A stretch of 64,000 nucleotides of DNA from Glandiceps talaboti (Eukaryota; Hemichordata; Enteropneusta; Spengelidae): positions 22,535,681 to 22,599,680 of the forward strand of contig NC_135552.1 in NCBI RefSeq assembly GCF_964340395.1, written 5' to 3'. Both the position numbers and the translations under genes were made by a program. Shown in pieces: positions 45,001 through 57,221 of this stretch. The notes under the pieces are model-generated. The model worked only from the letters and a program-made list of their open reading frames with translations. It had not been told where the DNA came from and searched no databases. The stretch's first letter is position 1, and each line of letters opens with the position of its first letter.

Positions 45001-48000
45001 CATACATGTACTTGTAATATTGTACACTCTGACCAGTATTAAATCCCCAGTGGGTAAATGTATTCATATGTATACACATAATATGGTACAATAAATCTAA
45101 TAAAAAAAAAATTTGGGTCCATACCGAAAAATAAATATTCCCAAATACAACCATGAGTTCAACTTATTACTATACTACTTGTAGATAAAATAGATCTCTA
45201 ATTAATATACCCAATGTCTAATTACTAGTATTAACAATTTTCAGTGAACATATTTTTTGGTTGTCTGATCAAAATAATAATGCTCCCGTTACAGCCAGTG
45301 CAGCTTTAACACATGTATATAGGGCTTAGCAGCATTTGATTTCATTTTGACATCAAATCCCCAGTGTACACTTTTTTGAAATTTATAACTTTAATTCCTA
45401 AATGTCAAGATCAGAGCAGGATTGAACAGTACATTTTTTTTTTACCAATCACAGATCTGTTCTCTGGAGAATAATTTGAAACCCCACAAGATTTTCTATC
45501 TGATGAATTTTTTTGTGCCTGCAAGGTATTTCAGCGTAGATCAATTTCACACTTGTTAGTTTCTGAAAGTGAAATGTACGTCTTGATAGCCTGTATAGCC
45601 TACATGTACATCATGTATATATCAAGTGTACATGTACTGATGTAGTTTTCACACACACCATGAAGACATATTGACTGATGTAGTGAAACTCCCATAGATG
45701 AAAGGTCACTGCCTTAGACGACCCTTGACCCCTAAAGAGTTCCCATGGTGAACATTTATAACTGTAAATTCTCAGGTTTAAGGGAAAAAGTTGAAAATTT
45801 GATTCAGATGAAATGACTGGTATGTTTTCTCTAACATTCACAGTAAAGTCCATTTCATACACTGTAAATGCCTGGATATTGATTGCATGGAATGAATCCC
45901 ACTGAATTAAGTGTGCATGTACATCTGTATGTCCCTGGGGTGTGTGTGTGTGGGGGGGGGGATGGTTTGGTTCACTGACATGTGAACACCTTTTCTGGTA
46001 TGAAAAATAGCAAATATTTACCCCTTTTCAGACAACACATAAATAAAGGAAAACTACCTTGAAAAACAAAAGCAAGTCTTTGGCATGAACCCCTTTCCCT
46101 GGACCCCTTTACACTATTTTACAGACCAAAAAAAAAGCAAAAACTTGAGTACAGCCCATTCCTATTTCAGACTTGCCCCCCCCCCCCCCCCCCCCCTCCT
46201 CTGGTAGAATTGCTCAATACTTTACAAACAACTTTTCAATCGGAATATCGCTTTCACCCCCACCCCCACCCCCATGTGCAGACAATAAGGAGAAATTAAT
46301 ATTACATATATTTTTGTTCGTGGTTGGTCATCAGAATTATGAATTAGCATATTCTACTCATCCAAATTGTTACTTCAGACCAGCTACATGGTACATTTGT
46401 ACTCGTAGTGCCTCTTAGGAACATTTCCAAAGACTACATTTTTTTGTACATTTTTATTTTTTTGTCAATTAAACTGTGCTAGATACAGTGAAGTGTTGAA
46501 TATCCTGTTGTTATAGATATAGCTTTGAAAAATATGCACTCCTAATATCCTGCCTCTCTGAGGAAGATGTGTCGGAGTCTTCAAAGAGCACATTTTTAGA
46601 GTTGTGATGAATAAATGATGCATAGCAAAGTTTTATATAAACACCCTTACAATTTGTATGTTGATTTACGAAGCAAGTATGCCATCCATACATATCAGAT
46701 CTATGTTAGGGGATCTAATCCTATCCTTATCCTATCCTTAAATCTAACAGAACTCCCTAGTTATGATACAAATATGAAACTCTTATACAGTCAGTTCACT
46801 GTCCTTATGTTCTTGCCGATGTTTTAAACAGTGCTTACTGACTCAGAGGTGACAAATAGGACTGGACGTTATTATCTAGGCATGCATGCACATACGTATT
46901 TTGAATTAGGGATGGTACATTAATTCCCAAATGTGGTTTTTGTCGGATACTGTCTTGTAAGATATACTGGAATGAATATTACTGTCCTGTAAACTAAGTA
47001 TATTGGAATGAATAAAAGATGTGAGAGAATTGTGATTCACTGTCTAGGTAGTGGTGTTATTTTTAATGTTGACGGTACTTGACATGTCCAACCATTCAGA
47101 CTCAGTCTACTGGTATTTTACTTGACTCACACCACTGATCTCGTCACCTCTTAAGCCATCTAATGTCAATTTACACTGTACCAGGTTTCATCCTGTGTTT
47201 TCATAAGGCTTCACAAATCAAATTGAAATATCAGAGTTGAGGGAAATCCAACATGAATGTTGGTTTATTAATACAAAATGTACCAAGTTTTGTAGATTTT
47301 ATATTATATACATGTCCATACATACATTTATTCTGTACCATACTTTTGTTAGAAAGAGACCAGGGTAAAATCTCATTCACATTTAGTGTTCTCCCCAAGT
47401 GCATGTACAATAGAGTTCTTATAGCATATAAGCTAATTTACATATGAATAGCATACTTAGAGCGGCCTCTCCACCGAAAAAGGGACTATAAGAATGTGCT
47501 CCAATTTGCGTACTGCCAATGGATGTCTTTACTTTCCATAGATTCAAAATGAAACATAGAGAAAATCATAGAAAGTTATTTCAACTTTGCTAAAGTACAT
47601 TTAACATTTGGTAGTTTTAAAAATGCTGACGAAAATAATATAAGTAGGGTCAAATGATATGCATAATATTCATGTATTAATTTGTAAGTTTAGTTTTATG
47701 AATGTATTGGTATGATAGCTGTCCAGTGGTGGAAATAAAAACCTAACAGGGAAGTCATGCTGGTTGGTTTCTACAAATACAAAATGACCTTCTACATGTA
47801 CCTGTAGTCAACATGGCTGCCAGCCACTCAATACACATCACAGACTTATGGTGATTGTAATCGCATGCTACATTTTGTGTCCAAACCAACTGTTGTGAAA
47901 TATGGTTTTGAAAATGTCAAGAAATTAAGACTATGACATGTCTGTGTATGGGCTGCTTGAAGGGGAACACCACTCTAGGAAATCAAGTTATTTGCATGAA

Positions 48001-51000
48001 TTATGAATATTCATGATTCCTAAGTGCTTATTACCTTCAGATAAACAGAGTTTCAGTTTAGTATTTCTTGGCAATCGCTTGGAATTTATGTGATGTGAAA
48101 TTATATAGCAAATGACTATCTGTAACATGAAGATTATGAAAATATCTATATTTCATACATTTCTCTTTAACATGCACCCCACAGTATGTAAATTATAATT
48201 CTTTTGAAATGAAAACAAATGAAAAAATTCTAGATTTGCCATAAATTCAAAATTCCAGTGTAGAGTGATGAAATTATAACATAGCTTTAGATTCAGTAAT
48301 CTAATAGACACGGATACAAAACATACATGTACCTGTTATCCAGATATAAACACATCCCTTCCATCGTTTTATCAAACGATAAATATGACCCCATTAGGTT
48401 AATTGATGACAAAACCTAATGAAATAAACATGAAGTCATCAATAACAATGACATATTTATGATCTAAATGCAATGTTGAAAGCCATTTGTTGTGAAAATA
48501 TGTTACAGTAATTATTTGATAGGTTTGAAATAAAGTACTACTAGTAAAGTAGTTGGTAATTTATATCTTGATATACAATGTTGTATTCAAGGCTGACAGT
48601 GTGATGTAACTGTATACATCCTAATAGCCCAGTAGACCTACACGACAATAAGGTCATTAAGTCTTGCACTGAATAAGAAAATTAGCAAGCTTTGTAACCT
48701 CACAGTGTAATCAAAGATCAAATTTTTTTGGGGGGTGAAAATAAGTCAAAACGAGGTTTTAATGAGTCACTATATATCCACATGTAGGAGTGGTGTACAC
48801 ATACATGTAGAGTAATGGGCTGGGGAACAGTAAATTCCGGTGGGTCCCAAGAAATTGATACATACATGTGTACATGTACATGTTGCGTTGATCATTGGTG
48901 CTTCAAATCGGCTGGTAAGACAGCTAGTAAGCATTATGTAAGCATACATGATGTAGTTGCAACTATACTTATAGAATACTTAAGATACACAATGTATGTA
49001 GACTATGTCATTTTAACATTATAAAATGTCAAGGACCCTGAAGTCATAATAAGTACATTCCAGTAAATATCACAATACTTGTAATGTAATGATATGGTTT
49101 CAATTCAATATATTTCTGTGGATGGCCCAAAAAAGAATTGCTGGGACGTTTTAAAAAAGAAGATGTAAACAACAACAACAACAACAACAACAAGAATGAT
49201 ATTGTTTAGCATCAATTTTAATATCTTCACTCTGTAATTATTTGGTATATAATGAATTCTGCTAGCAGTATTTGATTTTGTAGTGGCAAGATGAACTGAG
49301 TGGAGTGTAACAGAGTTGAACCAAGGCCAGACAGTGTAAAGTTTCTATTGTACATGAGTGGGTATGGGATGACCTCTTAGACTGACCTTATGTCAGTGAC
49401 CTGCTGCTGGGTTCGCTCTTCTTGGATTACAGTGTGTGTGTGGGTGAAAGGTCATTTGTTGACCCTAAACCAAACACACCCTAAATTCATTTGAGACAAC
49501 ATCATCCTGTCAGTATGGCAGATCCATACCAGATTAGGAATAAAATTTGGTGTGAAAATAAGTTGTTTGGTAGACCTTTAGAAAAAGTTGGTGCAGAATA
49601 AAGCATGTTTCTCTCTATACTGTTGATAAGATTACTCTAATGCAAGTACCTGGGATTGAAACATGGCCCTTTAAAATGCTAACATTTTCTGTTGTCTGCA
49701 GTGTGGTAGGCAAGAATGTGGTTATGAAACTTCAAAGTGAATGTTTACAAACAGCAGTTTATCCTAAGGCTTCACTACTATATATGTACTAGTTGAAAAC
49801 AGACAGGACTTCTGCCTATGGAGACTCTTCACGTACAAATGTTGGTATGCATGTTAGATAAAGCCAGAGGATCTTTCATACAAGTATATTTTGTTCTCGA
49901 AGGCTGGTCTTTGATAAAGGCGATTGCAATGTATGTTTAGAAAACAGTTGCCTGGTAGAACTCTAGAAAAACTTTGGTCCAGAACAAAAGAGTGTTCCTG
50001 TAATCCTTTTGGTGCCACTGATAAGATAACACCAATGCAGTTATGCAAGAACCTGGGATTGAAACACAGGCCTTTAACTTGATATTTGGGTTGTCACTTG
50101 TGACTTGAACTTGAAAGTATAATAAGTATTAGAAAAATTATTGCATTGTCAATCATAATACTTGTAATTCTATAAAATTTGTAACATTATAAAATACAAC
50201 AATCCTTCACTAATGGCAATATAGGAAGATATGACATTCCACCAATAAAGTGACATCACAGAAGGTGGACAGTTAGTTACATGTAGATGTACATAAACTG
50301 ACAAGTACTTTCACACCTGAATTTACATATTGAAGCTAACCTTTTCACATGTCTGGTTGCTCAACACCTCCAGTAAATTTAGATCATTCTGTCAGATTCA
50401 GTTAGACACTGAAGGACAAGTGATTTGTTTGAGACATGTCTGTTTCTCAATCAAAAGTGGAAGAAGAGAACTTACAGTATACATGTGAAAGTACTTTTAG
50501 CACAATGTGGGAAAGTAATTTACATTATTATTTGAAAAAAAAATGTTATGAAAAATAACAAAAATGAAAACAAACTTTGCTATCTACATACATATTATAC
50601 AGTTACTGCCAGGGTTCTGAAATCCTGTTATTGTTCTGCAAGGGCTTGGTGGAGAAATACAATGTAGATGGAAACCATGAATTAAAGTTTGATTGACAGG
50701 GTCAAACATGTACAAAACTTAGTAGGATTAGAAAGTTCAAAGTTGAACACTTAGAGGTATTTACAAATTGAGTGTTAGCAACCTGTCAATCATTGGAATG
50801 CTGATATCCTATGACTGGGTTGTATGGTACATGTATGACATGACATGATACAGAACACCTCCAATTGATTTTGTTAGTAAAATCAAATTTTCACATAATA
50901 GTACACTATGTTACTATACTACATGTACATGTACTTGCTGACTGATTAGAAATACAAAAAACTCTAAAGCTGAAGTCATGTGTATGATTGATGACTTGCA

Positions 51001-54000
51001 TATAGATCACTTATCTTGCTGCTAGACGTTCGGGCTTTCTTCCGATACGATAAGCGAACAAAGTTCGCAGTGAGGGCTTGCACTCAGATGTGACACTTTA
51101 CATGTATGTGGGTACACTATTATATTTTGGTCTGCACCTAAAATTATTTTGTGATCAAGTCAATCTCTACAGCAGTCATGTAGCTCATTATAAAAGTAGC
51201 TGGTCAAATGTGAAAAGTTGGTGGTGATATACAATGTAGAGGTCCAAAGAATGTCCAAAGGATTGTCAAAGAAATTAGTTGAAAATTAGTCGTTTAAATG
51301 TTGTGGAGTAGGCAGTTGTTTTTGCCAGCTACTCACCCTTACCAACACCCCACCCCTGTGCAGTGCATATAGGAAACAAGTGTCCGTTCTTTTAGCATGA
51401 CACTGACCTCATAACGAACCCCTTCTACACTTACATGTACCATGTACATTGTATTGTGAAAATCCTGTTTAAAAGGCCAGGGTTTCAGTCCCAGGTTCTA
51501 ACATTTGTATTATCTGATCAGAGGAGCTGTAATGATTACATTGTATATAAGATTATTATTTTGGTAGTTCTGCACCAACTTTTTCTATACATGTACATGT
51601 AGCTCTGCCAGATGCATGTATTTGTTTTTCACATCTAAATTTTAATTAAAACTTCATCTTTAACAAACTTTTTTTGTGCCTGAAAATGGCATTTCCAATA
51701 GCCACCATACATCATGTAATGTTAATCCTGAGATCAACACCTGTAGTTAAGTTATTTAACCACACCCTAACTTTCTCAGTGTAAATCGTTTTAGAAATTT
51801 GAGATCAAAGACTTTATAGAAAGCCATGCTGTTTAGTACACCCATAATTGTCCCAGCAGTGAGTGAACACAAAAAGTGAACATTACATGTAGTTCCAAAG
51901 ACTATTAGTATTAGTATAATACAGCAATAGTATGTTTCTAGTCATGCGTAGATTGACAGTGGTGTTACAGGGTAATTTGGTCACTTTATCCCAAGGTTTA
52001 CAGCAGTTGTGGTAATTTTTCTGACCTTGTTTAGTAATCTTGATCGTGTGAGTGTATTTACAAAAAATGTGTGTCTGCTATGAGAGATACAATGTACATG
52101 AACAAGACTATTAGTGGCACTAGTGTTATTGTTCTCAAAATTTATATATATATATATGAAAATATGAAAATGTATGATTTAGACAATAACCTACATTTTG
52201 TTAACTTTACGTATTTATACCGTGATGCATGTATGTATGTGTGTGTGTACATTTTTTTTGTACGTGTACATGTACATCGATACATTAATTAATGCAAGTA
52301 GAGATGTGAATGTACAATGTACAATACATGAACAGTATGTGTACAGTACATATGAAATCAGGTAGTACATGTAAGTACATTTTGTACATCATGTAAGCAT
52401 ACAAATGTACATGTCATGTCCATGTCGTGTACATGTATGTTCATTTCTATGAATGCATGTAAAATGTCAGTAAGTGGTTACATTTTGTATTTCCTTACAA
52501 GTTTGAAGCCCACTTTCACCAATGTAAATGTGTAACCTGTGTTCAGTCACTTGACAAAACAAAGGCAAGCTAGAGAGGACATGAACCATCCCCATGATGC
52601 ATTGCTCCAGACGTTTCCTGTATGTCAAAGGTCATCTCTGTTTAAACTCTCAGTTTTCATGGTGTCATTTGAAATAATAGTGTACATTTAAGGAGATATT
52701 GTTTTTAGGGTCACTCACTCTGTAGAAATAAATCTTAAGAAGCATGCAGCTACATTTGTATAGGGCATTGGTCTGGTGTATGTTATGAAATAGTAGGCTA
52801 CTTTGAAAAGTATATTGATTTCTTTTATTTACATGTCGGGCTCTGTCTTATAATGGATATCATTCAAACATTCAATGAAAAGCGATCAAACCAAATTACT
52901 AATACAAGTTCTGTGTATTTGTAAGAGCAATTTTTTTGGATAGTTTTGGTATATTCAAAACTCTTGTAATTGTGTACAAATGTACAAAGGGAAGAAATGT
53001 AAAAAAATGTTCACAACTTTGTCATGCTTTTCATGTGTTGGAAATTTGTTCAGAAGACTCATTTTCATAATGACGGATGTCTGTACAGAAAAACATGACA
53101 AAATTTGAAGAATATGTAATTTTTACAGGCACGTACACCGATGCAAAGTTTCTCCAGGCTAAAAGGAACTTGATGACTGTGGTTGGTCATTAATATTCAA
53201 CCTGTAAAGTGTCTCTTGAAAGAAAACTAATCTCCGTAATTGTCTTTTGTTCTAAGGCTATGCATGTACATGTATGGTCCAGAATCAAACACTTAAAAGT
53301 ACAAAATGTACAGTGCTAGTTTCTTACAATGAGAGATTCACTGTATACATGTAGTTTATTATACCATGCACAAGCCATTTAGAACAAAAATATGGAATAT
53401 ATACTCTGGTTGTTCTATGTCACGACAATACATGTATGCGTCAATGTCATGATAAAGCATGTGTCTATCATTCTATGTCACTGGCACTGAAATATGAGTC
53501 AAAACATTCAAAATTACCATAACTTTCTCAGATTTTTTGTCAATATTGCTGGCGTGATTATATGTTGTTCTCCGATATTTTTCTTTCAGCTGGAAAATAC
53601 TCGTGACCTAATGGTTGTCTAGTCTCCACTTGTCTATCAACTCATAGTGACAAAGACCCCTTAGGTCGCTCATATTTTCCTTGGCTGAACGAAGAAAAAT
53701 ATTCGGGATAACATCTACATGTAATTGTATATAGAATCATACATACATGTATTAACTGCAATAGTAATTCTCACTGATATAGTATTAAATACTCTGTTCT
53801 ATTATTCATGCCATGTGTAAAGTTTTGAAGTATATTCAGTTTATTGGATCATCGCATGTGGGGGTTGTTAAAATGAGTTTACAAGGTGTGGTTAAAATGA
53901 CTCTAATATGTTGGTGTATTTTATGTAAAGTTAAATACTTTGAGAACAAAAATTATACACAGCAGGTGTGAATATTCTCAGTGTCTTTATAAACTGTGAG

Positions 54001-57000
54001 GCATGAAATAAATAGTGCTAAATACAATGTACATATACATGTATGTATTTGAGGACCACATTGGAAATACATGTAAGTGCTTTTAAAAATACTTTTACAT
54101 GTATGTGTTATCCTTGGTAATTTTTATAACTTGTATTTTAATATGTACTTGTATAAATTTTTACCCAAATAAAATTCAATTCAATTCAAAATATAAGTGT
54201 TTTATTTTTAATATGTATACATGTACATGAAAATCAGCCAAATTAAAGTTGCTTGTTCTCGGTCCTAAATTTACAGAAATTAAATACCTTATCTACAAAA
54301 AAAATGTGATAAATAGATCACATGAGGTAAATGTACAGAAATCCATGGTGAATGTGTTAGGTTGAGTGTCTTTGTATGGTGATATCAGATACACAGAATA
54401 CATTTGATATTAAGACAGTCTGCATGCCGTATGATATGTGTTATGTATATGTACACATGTATCGGGTGTCAAAGTTGACTGAATAACAAATGTTAGCTGT
54501 GTTTTAAAGAAATTTTTTTGTTTTGAGAGATAACATAATGCAGGAAAAAAAAACACAAACTAATATGAACCTTTTATCTAAACAGTTTACTTGAATCTTG
54601 AATCAAATATTTTTTTTGTATGTTTTTTAACAGAAATTGTTTGAAAAACTTTGTAATTGAATTGTACATGTACAGGTATATGTTTACCCAAATTCACTTT
54701 GATTTGAGCAATTGTGTTCAATACAGTTTGAATCAAGCTGATACTGAAACTATATTTGATGAAATATTGAAAGATTGATGATATAATTATTCAGCAAATG
54801 TATTTGACATAAAAACCTACATTTTGTAAATTCTCTACACTAGTGTATTGTACATGTACCATAGAAAATGAATGACCTGTCCTATAGTATCCAATGAAAA
54901 CAATTTAGATATAAAAATCCAACACTGCACCATGTACATGTAGTTAGCATGAATTCCAGGAATTTCCACTATAAGTGCTGCACCTTTTAGGAATAAACAC
55001 TGAAAAAATATTTTGTGCATAAAGGTACTTATGCAATTATGTTCTAAACTTATAGTGTCACTTTGTATTATCAAACCTGCAAATTGTTGTTTTCTTAAAA
55101 GTGGCCATATGGATGAGGATTTGGTATTTATTTTGGATTTTAATGAAAACCATTTTATCATGGCTGCCTACTTGGAAAAATAAATGTGAAACAACACATA
55201 CCCCGTCTGTGTTTGTAACTCAATAAATTGCAAAAGCTAAATCATTTTACACATTTTATTAATCTTTTGCAATGTATTGAGTTACAAACAAGGACTCAGC
55301 ACATGTTGTTTCACATTGATTTTTCAAGTACATGTAGGAAGCCACGATAAGATTTTGTTATGAATTAAAAAATCCAAAATACATACCCAATCCTCATCCA
55401 TATGGCCACGAGAAATGATAGGCAATTGGTATATGATTGTGAACTAGCAAACCTCAGTACATTACTAATTTAGTTTTAATCACAGCCTGAAATGGAATCT
55501 TTGGTTGTTTACATTGTGAACCATTTATCATAATATGTCACAGTTTATTACAAGCAATTTGACCTCAGGGACTGATGCACAAAATTGTATATAATGTATA
55601 TGTCACATAAATATAACTGGCCATCGTCTAAGGTGTACATGTTTATAAAGTGATATTCCTGTGAAAGTTTTGCTGGTAGGTAGAGTGCAGAACTGTCTAA
55701 AGAATCCAAGATAGCAGAAATACATTATTCAATGGTTGAACACTGAATATTCATGACAGCTGTTTCACATGAATATTCAGTGTTCTTGAAGCAGTAAATA
55801 CTAGTAATGTATGGCTATGATCTCCCATGATGCAATAGCCCATAGCAAAGATACCCTATAAATGCACGAGATCAACTTGATGTTTCTCTGAAATCACCTA
55901 CAGATAATTGTTGGTGATGTAAAATCATGAAATGACTCTCCAGAACCCATGTTTTATAAAAATATCTCTATTTCCTGGAGTGGCATTCCCCTTTAATGTC
56001 AAAACCACATACTGTTTGCAGTGTTTCTATGAAAAAAAAATCACATTTGCTAGATTCTGCATACATGTACACACATGTATATCACTCATAACATGAACAC
56101 TTAAATTTGCCTCTATCATGATTATGGAGGTCTTAGTTTTGAAAGAAATTCTGGTACATGCAAATTAAAAACCAACCATTGTGACTCCATTAACATACAA
56201 GTCCAAACTGTAGAGAAAGAAAGAAAGAATGTAAAAGTGTATGCTTCCTCATACAATGTATCACCCCCTATGTAATCAACTCTCAAAATTCTTCAAAATG
56301 AAAATAAAATTATCGACATTTAGAAATCAAATTCCATATTGGTCAGATATTTTAATTATGACTGTATAGTTATTTATTTTTGATAAGAGAAAACATTTTC
56401 ATACATGTAGTACAAATATGAGGAAAGCCCAAACAAGTTGTCCATGAAGGTATGTGTATATTGTACAATGCAGTTTGAATGAAAGATATTCTGCAATGTG
56501 CACCAGTTGTAACAGTTTGGTATAACACAGCTTACAAGTTACATGTAGATTAAAGGCCAGGGTTTCAATCCCAGATTCTTGCTTTAGTGTTTACCTCATC
56601 AGTCAAGCCATCTTTTGTGTAGGACCAACATTTTCTATATCTCTGTCAGATAACTGTTTTTCACATAATCTACATTTGAATCCGAATCCATACTGTGCCT
56701 TTATATAGTCTAGAGACTGTGACTTTGAGGATCTGAGCTCTCTTTACTCTGTCTAGCTTTAATAGTGACAAAGAAGAGAAGAGAAGTCACGGATAGACTC
56801 TAAACTGCCATAGAGTGCAGAACTGCCTATAAGATCCAAGCTATAAAATGCTTTAACTACAGTCTGGTTTCAGATGAACAGATGGCCAGTATTTGGTCTC
56901 AATGCATCTCAATTTAAGAGTGAATGACCTCCACATCAGTCTTTAAAATCTGGATGTTTAATACATACATACATATGTATAGTCACTATATCTGTCAGCA

Positions 57001-57139
57001 TCATACATCATTATGTCCATATCTCAGCTGGCTGAGTGATATACACCCCGGAGGGGATACCATAATATGGTATTTGGTAATTAACTAGTTCAAATCAATT
57101 GTTGGGCCTGGGGTGTCATCGCAATCCATCCATCCATCC

Positions 57140-57221
<82 letters not shown>

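Noticed and set aside
51480-51505. tRNA gene at GGTTTCAGTCCC
   Set aside because: Only a B-box-like phrase is present. There is no acceptor stem, A box or cloverleaf, and the phrase belongs to dispersed repeat family C.
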